64,000 nt of DNA from Ampullaceana balthica (lineage: Eukaryota > Mollusca > Gastropoda > Lymnaeidae): NCBI GenBank assembly GCA_944989445.1, contig CALYLW010000012.1, positions 1,033,001 through 1,097,000 of the forward strand, in the 5' to 3' direction. The position numbers and the translations under genes were made by a program. A model generated the notes under the pieces. It did not search any database. It saw only the letters and a list, made by a program, of their open reading frames with translations, and had not been told where the DNA came from. The stretch's first letter is position 1. Every line of letters starts with the position of its first letter. Of the stretch, positions 34,678 to 45,094 are shown piece after piece.

Positions 34678-34951
34678 TTACAGTCCTAAACATTGGATTT
34701 TTTTCCTTTATATTTTTAAAATTATCTTTGAAACATTTAGAAGTCTGGTTTTACATTTCTATAGATAAATGTCATATTTTCAAATGTAAAATTATTTTTT
34801 ATGTCAAATTTATTTAATTTTACACTTCCTGATACTACTAATGCAGAAATGTGCCTCGAACAAATATATATTCCTCTAACATTTAGTTCAACTTGTATAA
34901 AATAATTTTGTTATTTTCTTTTTTTTTAAATTATGTCATATTTAAAAATAT

Positions 34952-34957
34952 AATAAA
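34952..34957 (+). promoter_or_regulatory. Candidate poly(A) signal for the integrase-containing exon
   Basis: AATAAA stands 275 bases after the stop at 34677 and 106 bases before the next exon's acceptor, so it could end a short isoform. In AT-rich DNA a chance match is possible. Confidence 0.4.
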
Positions 34958-35062
34958 TTTTTAAAAATCTAAATCTAAAAATTATGAGTATCAAACTTTA
35001 ACACAGTTGATGATTATTATTTCTTGATGTAAAATTTTTGAATTAATTATTCACAAACTCAG

Positions 35063-36207
35063 GGTCAAAAAAAGCAATGACCTCTACACCAGTCAGTAAA
35101 ACAACAACACCAAAGAAACCAAAAGCAATGACCTCTACACCAGTCAGTAAAACAACAACACCAAAGAAACCAAAAGCCATAACAATAAAAACTACATTGA
35201 GAAAAGCACCAAGTGTTACGACGACTATGACTAAGTTATTTCTGTCAACAAGTGAACCTAAACTTGCATCTTCTAAATCTTATGAAACAAATCCAGTCAG
35301 AAGTACGTCAATATACCCACACGTGGCATCGAAAGATTCACATCCCACCAGCACAACAATAACAAGTTACAGATCACAAGCTTATGATGAGAATGGAGAA
35401 AATATTACACTAGGATCACACAGTGATCCCTTAGACGATACTTTCCATGTGAAGACCACTGTTAAGGGCACGTCGTCCAGTTTTACTCCAGAACCCTCAA
35501 GTATCAAAGGAGGCATCAGCGGTAATGAGAAAATTTATATTAAGGAAAATTTGCAAACTACTGAATACAATAAACACAACGAAGGATACCATGACCTTGA
35601 CGAAACATCAGAATATTCAGATATTACCATGCCAAGTGTAACCCCAGCAGAGGGCACTTTAGACCGAAATCCTGAAGACAAATCTCGACCTGATAACAAA
35701 AAAGAAGACATTGGGAATAAATTCGTGACAGATTTTCCAGTAATAAATATTAAAAACAGAGATAAACTACCAAGTGATGACGATTCGAGTAAGTCAAAGC
35801 CAAAAAAGTCATTTAATTGGCTTTTTATTGTTCTGTTTATAGTAGTCCCAGCCAGCATGGTGTTGATCTCTGTTTTAATTTGGAAATGGGCGAATTGGAA
35901 TCAGAGAGCTAAGCTAGAGGGGTGCTATAAGGGATATGAGAACAGTGATTGTCATAATGAAGCAGCGATATGTTTAGAGAAGGAAGGCTCACTTATAAAG
36001 GATTCCAAAACGGCCCACGATGAAAATATTAGTGTCGAAATGAAAGATCGAACGACAGAGACAGGGCAGGGACTTACAGAAAATAGATTGACGGAACCTG
36101 AAGGTACAGGGACTGGGGTCACAGAGACTGCCGTGAAAGAAACTGCATTGACAGAGACTGGAGTGACAGGACTGAAGAGACAGGACCTAGAGTTACAGGG
36201 ACTATAG
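35063..36207 (+). CDS. Gene C, stalk, transmembrane and cytoplasmic exon
   Basis: AG at 35061-35062, phase 1 entry. The first ~250 residues are Thr/Ser/Pro/Lys-rich, starting with two identical 17-residue repeats (TSTPVSKTTTPKKPK). A hydrophobic helix follows (FNWLFIVLFIVVPASMVLI then SVLIW, near 35812-35885), then basic NQRAKLEG. The tail is about 100 residues with Tyr (YKGYEN), Cys and a degenerate T-E-T-G-V repeat. The frame stops at 36205-36207. The plus-one frame continues the same repeat to a TAA at 36339-36341, which suggests a one-base deletion near 36170. Equivalent to gene A exon 43764-45094. Type I membrane topology is inferred. Confidence 0.88.
35077..35178 (+). repeat. Perfect 51-bp in-frame tandem duplication in the stalk
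   Basis: 35077-35127 and 35128-35178 differ at most in the last base (GCA/GCC). The repeat encodes 17 residues rich in Thr, Pro and Lys and looks very recent. Confidence 0.95.
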
Positions 36208-37019
36208 AGACAGAATTTGGGGTGAAAGAACCTGGAGTGACTAAAACTGGCGTTATCGAGACGATGAAAAAGGCTAAAGAGTCAGATAAAGATTTGACCG
36301 CGCCAGAGAAGTTTTCAGGTAAAGTTGACATCAAATTTTAAGATGGAGTACAAGACTTGTCTCGAATATGGTCTACATAAATTGTATCCTACTGATTAAT
36401 TCACCAATGTTAAAAAGAAAAAAATAGGAACAAGAATTAAGCTGAAAAATGTGACTATTAAATGTTAATTTGGACTTTAGACAGTTTAGTAGATCGATGA
36501 ACTATCTAAATTGACTGAAGAAGAAATTCCGTCCTATAGCAATAAATCCTAGCACTTCGTTAGCGATAAGAAAATCTATTTCAAAAACTGGACTTGCATT
36601 ATGATTGGAATTTATAAATTACAAAATTCAACATTAGCCCTCTTTATTATTTTCACTAAAATGAATCACGATTTAAGAGTCTCTGCTCTCATAAATGATA
36701 TAAATACGATTTTTTTTTCCTAAAAACCCTACTTGTACGATGATTTATTATTATAAACATTCTGTTCCCATCTTCTCTATTACGGAAGCTCGCTATTGAA
36801 CACAATGAACAATATGCTGGTGTGCCATTGACTACGAGTAGAGAGGAAACATTAATTTCAGCAGCGCCAGATAACAACTATTGGTTTAACTGTTTTTAGA
36901 AACCAAAAATTATTTTCATTTACAGGTTCGCATTAATAGTAGGTACTGTATTGCTTTTCAAACTCCAAGTTAAAAGCCACAATTTACTAAATATTTTCAC
37001 GTTAAATTTTCAACATTTT
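36208..37019 (+). other. Gene C old tail and 3' untranslated region
   Basis: 36208-36338 keeps an open frame, in another register, that continues the tail repeat (KEPGVTKTGVIET, then LTAPEKFSGK). AATAAA at 36541-36546 is the likeliest poly(A) signal of the transmembrane form. No gene is seen after it. Confidence 0.5.
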
Positions 37020-37020
37020 A

Positions 37021-37058
<38 letters not shown>

Positions 37059-37090
37059 ACACACACATACACACACACACACACACACAA
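37020..37090 (+). repeat. (CA)n microsatellite
   Basis: CA repeats with two ATACAC interruptions. Confidence 0.95.
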
Positions 37091-38690
37091 TATTTTTTAA
37101 AGGAAGAAATGTTCTTATTTAAATATTTAGTGTAGATATGTCAATTATTCTATAGCATAATAGATTGTTTTTCTCTATTCGACTCTTAATGACTGCTAAA
37201 GCGAATAATTAATGATAATAGATATATAGCTTCCTTCGCATCAGACTAATAAATGCGATGTGTTATGTGTTCGATCCTGATAAATAGCAATTAATTGTTT
37301 CACGTTTGTATAGTTGTTGGTGATAACTCAGACATGTTCCATTTGTTACGGTAAAAAGCGGTGCATTTATCTATGTTAAAGACCGCGCATTAATTCGAAT
37401 TTCAATTCACGCTAAACAAGACGCTTAGAAACACGGCACACGATTTGTGAGATTTTTAAATTTTTATATATTAATATAATCTCTGTATACTCGGCATGAT
37501 ATATTCGTCAGTGTATTCAAATTATTGCTCTGTAAATATCATTAGTTATCTGATGAATATATTTATTTGATACTATTGTTGCATCTGGGTAGTTAATTTG
37601 TTCATTTTTGTATGTATCGCTGATGTTCATTTTTCATTTTTGTTAAATTTTAATCACAGGATTCGGGTGGGGTGTCGGGATCTAAGGCAATATAAAAAAA
37701 ATAGAAAAAATATAATATTCTTATCACATCTTCTCTTTTTTAAATTTTAAAATAGGAATGTAAGACATTTAGAAGCATTAATAATATTTAATGATAATTT
37801 ATTTAATTTTTACAAACATCTTTTATTTTTTAATCAGTGAATTATTTTGTACTGAAATAAGCTCTTTGTTTTATTTTCCCTCTAATGACGTAATCTGCAG
37901 ATAAAACTATGGTGCCTACTGTTAATTCTTAATTAAACATTTGCTAATTTTTTTTAAAATTAAAGTTTAACCATTACAACGTTTTTAAAATATGGAAGCG
38001 TTTTTTGTATCTACTCATTTTGAAGCTAAATAAGATCCAGCACATAGTTTAAAGGCATGCCTGTAATACGTTAGCTATTCCATAACTCTTGTTCTTCTAT
38101 AGTAATAGTGAATGAACAAATATTTTAAAAGTAGCAGTGATGAATTTTGTTGTTCTCTTGTTGATTTAGTAATTTATAATTTGATTTGATTCAGTCATGT
38201 CCGGGATTATTTTTATGGGTTATGCGGAGCCTAGTTTGAGTTTTGCTCCAAGACTAGCTGAAATGAACCGCAGCATTGGAGGAACACATCAAGCAATACT
38301 GCAGCGCACCATTATGGTGTTGACAACATATCAAAGTGGTGGGTGCTTCACACCTCTTCATCCACTTGGTCGATGGTGATGACGGTAATAACACTTCAAG
38401 TCGAGGATGGGCGTGTGCACCAGGAAACTCTCAAAGCCAGACACAACTGCACGATCTAAGCCTAAGCGATTGATCCTATTTTTAGGCTTTGCGATTAGGA
38501 AAGGGGGGGGGGAGGGGGAGGTTTAGTTTTAATGGCATGTTTAAGTAGCGATTAGCAATTTAAATATTATTTTAGATGTATGATTTGAAAATAAAACCAT
38601 ATCTCTTATTTTGACAGATTTTCTTAAAATAAAAGACTGAGAGACAAAAACGGTCCTTCATGTGTTAATACTTCAACAATAATAAATCAA
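37091..38690. other. Intergenic, AT-rich, nothing recognised
   Basis: No coding potential beyond short random frames. A G-run (GGGGGGGGGAGGGGGAGG) lies near 38500. Confidence 0.5.
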
Positions 38691-39005
38691 CATCATTGCG
38701 TGGTCCATTAGACTAGATCATTGCATTGTGTAAATGTCGATACCATGGTGTGGCTCACAAATATAGACCATTGCTTGATTCAAACATATGACCTTGCTGT
38801 CGTACACACCTCTAGATCACAGCATGGTCTAAAAATCTAGATCATGGCGCTGTTTAAAGGTCTAGATCAGAGCGAGGTCCAAAAGTCAAGACCATTGTGT
38901 GATCCAAAATTTTGGACCCTTTCGTAGTCTAAAAAATATAGACAATGGCGTAGTGCCAGGTCTAGAAAAGTGTGTGATTAGAACGTGTACTCTATACCTT
39001 GGTCT
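38690..39005 (+). repeat. Degenerate minisatellite, ~30-bp unit
   Basis: About ten variants of a unit like GGTCTAGATCATGGCGTGGTC, alternating GGTCTA/GGTCCA with TAGATCA/TAGACCA and a G-rich ATGGCG/ATTGTG block. Between genes C and A. Confidence 0.7.
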
Positions 39006-41454
39006 AAAACATGTAACAACTTTCAAATAAGTCAAGCTTACTGATAAAGTAAGTCTCACATTTTAATAAATGAACAAACACTTCGGCCATTTGCTTTTTA
39101 GACTGATAAAATAATACGCTTGCATAAAGAAAATTGATAAACAATTTCTTTGGTCAGAAATCTACTAATTTGATCGAATTTAAATGGAAAAAAAACGCCT
39201 TGAAATTTTTGATGAACTTTTAAGGACTCGAAGTTCTCGACCTCCATCGAAATGACGTCATCAGTCGTTATCGACACGTAAATCAGCACAGATAAGTAGA
39301 TGGTGTAGGAGCCATACATCAGACAAATTGTTGGACACATTCTATCGTTCACCGAGTTCCTCGAGTGGCACTTTTGTGTCAAGTGAGTCTGGAGACACGA
39401 CTTAGGATACAGCAAAGCTCCAAGCTATTGGTGTACATCAGAGTACGATTAAATAGGAGGATTTATTAAAGTTTATTTGTTGCATTGTTGTATCTTTTAT
39501 CATTTGCTTTTTGTTCAAGATTCTTAACGCTACCGAGATTCCTATAAATATTATTCTAAAGGCACAGTTTTGTGTTGTTTAACAGAATTCCTTTTTTTTC
39601 CAGTTTATTTAATTATAAATCTGTTTATGTCCTTTTCAATATTTGCGCTAAGGAGGTTTTAAAACGTTTAGCGCAGTTCTTGTGAGATGTCTTACGTTAC
39701 TGCACTAAAAGATTATCCATAACAAAACTAAAACAGTGTTTTAAAAAAATCAAGTGCTGTTTCATGTTTCATGTAGGCAAAAATTTATATAATATAATTT
39801 AAACACGTAAGTCACACTGTTAATAAACACTAATTAATATAGATAAATTTTAAAAAGCCAACACGTTGTTATATCAAAATCGTTGTCATTTCGCTTATGA
39901 TATAAGAGATAATGTCTCGAGATTTAAATAACTAAATAACCTATCATAAGTTTAAAAATAATATATCACCATTTAAAGGACAGTTGAAAAGTTCTAAATG
40001 AGGAACGAGAAACAACGACGTTTTAGACCTGTCGCTGGTCAAATCAAAAGACCAAGGGGCGGTGTCAAATCACAGTTCAGAGAATCCCGTTTCCCAGACA
40101 AACGTTGTCTTGGCCATTCTCTTTGTCTTGTCCCTCGTAAAACGCTTCAACCATCTTGTTGCACCAAACTTGAATGTACGTAATAAGACGGTTGAGTTCT
40201 GTCCCAACCCCTCCCTTGGGCCCCAAACGCCACTCTGAAATAACCGCTGAAATGTCAAAACGAGGCTACCAAAGGGATGGATTACTTATTATTTATCCAC
40301 CCTATCCAAAAGCTTACCTGAATTAAATCAAATAATATCGTAACAACAAAACATCATAATAACCACCTTGCAAAAAAAAGTAATACACAAATAATCTCCA
40401 ACATTTTAATGTCATTTCTGAAAGAAATAAAACAATACAATAGCATTTCGAAGTCATATTTATGTTTACACATTATATTAACTGAAATTAACTTTTAAAT
40501 ATTTTAAATAATGAAAACATAAAGAATAATCTAAAATTTTACAATTTTAAATCCTTTTTAAGCGAATTTTGTATTAATAATGATATAAATGAAAACATAT
40601 TTAGCATGAATATGTTGAATCAACTACTTAAATTAATTTGTAATATGTGCGACTACCCTAAATTTTATTTTTCTTCTTAAATCACCAAATATATTATACC
40701 TTAATAAACTTAATTTAAAAATACATTTGAAAAAACACTTAGCAGTTTTAGTTTTCAGAATTCGTTGATGGTCCTCAATAAAAATGTTAAACATCAAGTA
40801 AAATACTCTTTTGAGGATGAGCAGGACGATAAATTCAATTTTACAAGTGTCCAATTAGGGTAAGTGCCAGTTATTTATTGTACATGATGGTAATAGTTTT
40901 ATTACAAGTACAGTTGTTGTCCTTTATTAATGTTATAGTGCGATGATGCGTCAACCCACTTTAGCTAGGTCTAATAAATTTATAATATGTGTGCAATTGA
41001 TTTACTATTTGTAGCATGATGTTAACTAATATGTTGTTTTTAATGAAGCCTACATTACATCTTTTCATGACAATTATAAATGAGTTAATTTAGATGTGAC
41101 TCATGAACTGCTAACAGAAGGCCAACAGCTGAAAACAATGTTCATATTACTTTTTGCAGTGACATCATAAATACAACATAACATCATGTAATCATTCATG
41201 CAAGTAATTCCCAAAATTTATACAAAATTATGAAAAATATAACCTTATAAAACAGAAAGAAATGCACTTTAGTTTTAAACATGACTGTCCAAATACAAAA
41301 TACTTTTTAAAATGCCTACCCCACCCGCATTTTAACAGAATTTCATTTTAAAGCGAAGAATGATAAATATATTGCCCTGAACACTGGGAATGTGAATAGT
41401 TAACTATATCAAATAGTTTGAAGATTCCAAGTTAACACAGAGTGAGCCAAGATC
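39006..41454. other. Intergenic, no supported gene
   Basis: The only higher-GC island (about 40000-40260) has short frames in both directions with no recognisable domain; it may be an old repeat. Confidence 0.4.
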
Positions 41455-41740
41455 TTATCTTATCTATACAGACGCTCCTTCTATGCAGAAGATAGTTGCG
41501 TCCACAGACCATGACAGATGATCTGTTGGCAAGTGATGCAGCATTAACAGGCCACGGCTTTGTGGGTTCCACGCATTACCCAGCCGCCTAACTACATTTA
41601 GGTACCCATTCGGAGCGGGGTGACTCAGGGATGCCCTAGGCCCCGGGAACAAACCCTTGCCTTCACACGGATTCGAACCCGTGACCATCGTAGGTACGAC
41701 AGTCCAGTGCGCTGCCACTCGACCACCGCGTCCCCAATCA
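41455..41740 (-). mobile_element. tRNA-derived SINE, family 2
   Basis: Near-identical to the copy at 12725-13018: on the minus strand GGGGACGCGGTGGTCGAGTGG (A box), GGGTTCGAATCCGTG (B box), CCTAGGGCATCCCTGAGTC in the body and a TATCTTAT tail at the low-coordinate end. It lies in the C-A intergenic region. Confidence 0.88.
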
Positions 41741-42709
41741 TCTAAATTCAATAATTTCTTTTCCTCTATTCATGGGTAAAATAAGAACATTTGCATTTAC
41801 ACGTTTAGAGGCATTCAAGGAGAAACGAGGTGACATATTCTCGGTACATTTGTAGTTACAATGACAAGGTGCAGCACTCCTGACAAAATGACATCAATGG
41901 CTTTAACGACGAATCCCAAAATAAGAAGTAATGGACAGCTTTTTATAAAAAGGTAATCATCGTGTATTTTTAAAAAAAATAACATAAAGTTTAAAATTAA
42001 AAGCGCAATCAAATTACAACAAAAAAAAAGGAAAATATGGATACAGGCACACATAAAAAGGAAAACTTATGGAGAGAATACATTTTTAAAAGAAGCACAT
42101 ACCGAATGCCTTTGAATGCCGACAGAATTATTCTACTAAATTGACACTCTATGAACCGTTGTTTTAAAAATCAAATTCCAAAAATAATGCATTGTTGCTT
42201 GAAAAGTGATTTTTACAAAAAAAAATATTGTCGATATCATATATTTATGAATAATAGCAAGTGATACGTTAACATGAATTTTTGGGAATTTTAATTGCCA
42301 GATTTTTTGTGTGACTATTATACTCGATTTACACCTAAACGAATCTCCAACCGCAATCAAATGAACAAATATACAAGAATTATCAAAGCATTAGTTTTCA
42401 AGAAAGTATTTTTTTTTAAATTTAATTAATTGAATTTGTTGGTTTACGTGCATCATTCGTTCTGCTTGTCAAACAGAAAACTGCATCGAATTAAAGTTAA
42501 AAATTTGTTTTACTAAATTATTTTACATCATCAAAACTAACAAACGGACATATGGGAAAGAGTGTGGACATTAAGATTTTTATGAATTAAAATTAATTAA
42601 ATTAGAATAATATTCGATAATTATCCTGTCTAGGTTGATATGCAATAGTCTCGATTTCTCATTTTTTTACTCCACAAAAGAAGTACATGATTAAAAAATT
42701 GTATAGGTA

Positions 42710-43222
42710 CAGTCGGACCTCGCTAAGTCGAACTTCCCTAAGTCAAAAACCTCCCTATATCGAATTAAATTTTAGGTGCCAGCCAATCTTCATAAGACTA
42801 ATGTATTTTAGATCTCCTTTACTCGAAATTTTTGGCTTCCAACCTCCCTTAGTCGAATTTTCCAAGTCGTTTGGGTTATTATTCTGGGGTGAAACTTTTT
42901 AAAAAGAAAATTTTTACTTCCCCCATCCCACTGTTGAGGGAGTAAAGTAGGTGAGCGGAGGGAAGGTGTCTCCTCTCACGGGCCTGTGTCGGTATGTCAA
43001 AGCAAGTTGGCTTCCTTTCATATAAAATATCAGACACCGCCTCTCTTTCCTGTCAAGCCCTCTAGCCGGTATGGCTGCGCCCCCACCCTCCCTCCCCTCC
43101 GTGTCAATATCAACATTGTCTATGATTAATCTGCTCCTATTACGCCATTTTCCCTAACTCGAAAACTCCGTAAGTCGATTTTTTTCGGGTCCCTTTGAGC
43201 TCGGCTTAGAGAGGTCCGACTG
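42710..43222. mobile_element. pogo/Tigger-type MITE
   Basis: Terminal inverted repeats of about 24 bases, CAGTCGGACCTCGCTAAGTC at 42710 and its complement ending at 43222, are flanked by TA on both sides (42708-42709, 43223-43224). The AACTTCCCTAAGTCA-style sub-repeats and the TA target are typical of pogo/Tigger elements. No transposase is present. Confidence 0.88.
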
Positions 43223-43250
43223 TATTAACTTTATAAATACATATGACAAT

Positions 43251-43256
43251 TTTATT
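43251..43256 (-). promoter_or_regulatory. Candidate poly(A) signal of gene A
   Basis: AATAAA on the minus strand, about 510 bases past the gene A stop and just before the MITE. Confidence 0.4.
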
Positions 43257-43616
43257 TTATTTTATCTGTTTTTCTTATTTTCGTTTTTGTCTTTTGAATT
43301 TCTTTAAGAAAAAGAAAAATAAACTATGCCTTAGTACTGCAGGTCAATAGACAACTTTCATTAATCACTGTCATCTAACGCGTCTGTAATTCATGACGGA
43401 CATTGTCATACATATATGTTAAACAAAAGTATCATAAATCGCCAGCGGCAATCATACATTGACTGAGTTGTCTAGTACACACATAAGTGGTCGTTCAGTA
43501 AATCCTTTTATATTCAAGCATCCTTGTCCGCTTCTGTCTCTCTTCACCTCAAAATCGGGTCAGTTGATTGCACACATCTATGCCTGTCCACATCATTGTC
43601 TCTCTTCCATACATCT

Positions 43617-43736
43617 GATGACCGCACACTACTTCTGACCGCACACATCTTCTGACTGCACACATCTGCTGATCGCACACATCTGCTTACCGCACACATC
43701 TTCTGACCGCACACATCTTCTGACCACTCACATCTG
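43617..43736 (-). repeat. 17-bp minisatellite in the gene A 3' untranslated region
   Basis: About seven units of ACCGCACACATCTTCTG (plus-strand reading) with small variants, 30-150 bases after the stop codon of gene A. Confidence 0.85.
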
Positions 43737-43763
43737 TCTCTCTATCTACACCGTTGACCCGTC

Positions 43764-45094
43764 TCAAACATTCAGGGTCGTCTCCACATACTCAGTTATA
43801 ATGTTCATCTGATCGTCCTCTTCCTTCTCTCTTTTCCGCCTCTGATTCCTGGCCCACATGTACGCCAACCCGGCTATGACGATGGCGCCTACCGTAACAG
43901 CCGCGACAACGCCTATGATCAGGGGAAGCAGCTCCTTTGTTCCGGAACCCTCCTGACCCTCTTTGACCGAGCCCACCTTCCCCTCACTTCCGTCGTGACC
44001 GGTTGTCGACGCTGTACCAGCGATTTCGGCATCGCCCGGCTTGTACCTTCTGTCGTAATCGACTACAGGGGAAGAATGATTACCGTTGTCGTCCGTCTCG
44101 AAACTGTGATGCGCGTTGGTGAACGTATTGTCAATGTCACCAGTGGTCGTTGAGTTGGTATCGCTATCGTCCTCATCCCGTTCGTCATCACCCCGATCGT
44201 TTGAGTTATCCGTATTATCATAGGAAGTTTCATCGACTCTGTTTTCATCGACGTTGTTTTCATAGTCATAATCATCAGGACTGGCTGTCGCCTTCACAGT
44301 TGAAGTCTTAGATGGTGTTGTACTTTTATCATAACGGCTTGTGGTGCTGGTCTCTTTGCTGACAATTACTGCAGTCGTAGGCTTTGAAGCTGCTGTGGTC
44401 GCGGCTACCGAGCTGGTGGTCACTGGTTGGACAGGTGCAGTGGAGGCCGCGGTCGTATTTGTTGTTTTCGATGTGGTTGTGGTCAGTTTCACTGACGTTG
44501 TTGCAGGAGGTTGCGACGAGGTAGTTGTAGACTTCACAATTGTTGTGGTCGTCTTGGGCGTGGTTTTAGTAGTTCTTGATGTGCTAGTAGTCGGGCGTGA
44601 AGCGGTTGTGGTAGGTTTTGTTGAGGTTGTGGTCGGTTTTGTGGAGGTTGTGGTAGGTTTTGTTGAGGTTGTGGTCGGTTTTGTGGAGGTTGTGGTAGGT
44701 ATTGTGGAGGTTATGGTAGGTCTTGTTGCGGTGGTTGTCGGTCTTGTTGTGGTGGTTGTCTGTCTTGCTGTGGTGGTTGTCTGTCTTGTTGTGGTGGTTG
44801 TGGCTGGTCTTGGCGTGGTCGGCTTAGGCGTGGTTGTGGTAGGCTTTGTGGTTGTAGTAGTTGCTGTGGTTGGTGTTGTCCTCGCGGTCGTAGCTGGAGT
44901 TGTAGCCCTTGTCGTAGTTTTCATAGCGGTGGATTGTCGATTTGTGCTCATCACAAGGGTAGTTACTGGCGTGGTATTGACCCCGGAAGCAGCTTTAGTG
45001 GTCGCCGTGACTGTTCCCGGAATTTTTCTTTTTGTCGTCGCCTTTACTATAATTTTGGAAGTTGTCGCCGTTGTAGATCCGACGTCATCAGATG
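43764..45094 (-). CDS. Gene A, terminal exon: mucin-like stalk, TM helix, short tail
   Basis: 1331 bases from the AG before 45094 (phase 1) to a TGA at 43766-43764, 442 residues. The stalk is almost only Thr, Pro, Ser, Lys and Ala for 300 residues, with a TKPTTTS repeat, as in heavily O-glycosylated mucin domains. An acidic Asp/Asn segment follows ([12 protein letters not shown]), then a Gly/Ser linker, a hydrophobic helix ([20 protein letters not shown]) and basic [13 protein letters not shown]. The tail is only about 30 residues, ending [10 protein letters not shown]. It is the counterpart of gene C exon 35063-36207 with a different stalk and tail. The antisense frame is also open only because of codon bias. 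Confidence 0.92.

Noticed and set aside
39098..39415. 105-codon minus-strand frame
   Set aside because: No domain, no splice context and AT-rich surroundings; within chance expectation.
40000..40260. GC-richer island with frames on both strands as a gene
   Set aside because: No recognisable protein or splice sites; more likely an old repeat.
43764..43830. Immunoreceptor tyrosine motif in the gene A tail
   Set aside because: ITEYVETTL has Thr at Tyr+3, so it does not fit the I/V/L-x-Y-x-x-L/V pattern.
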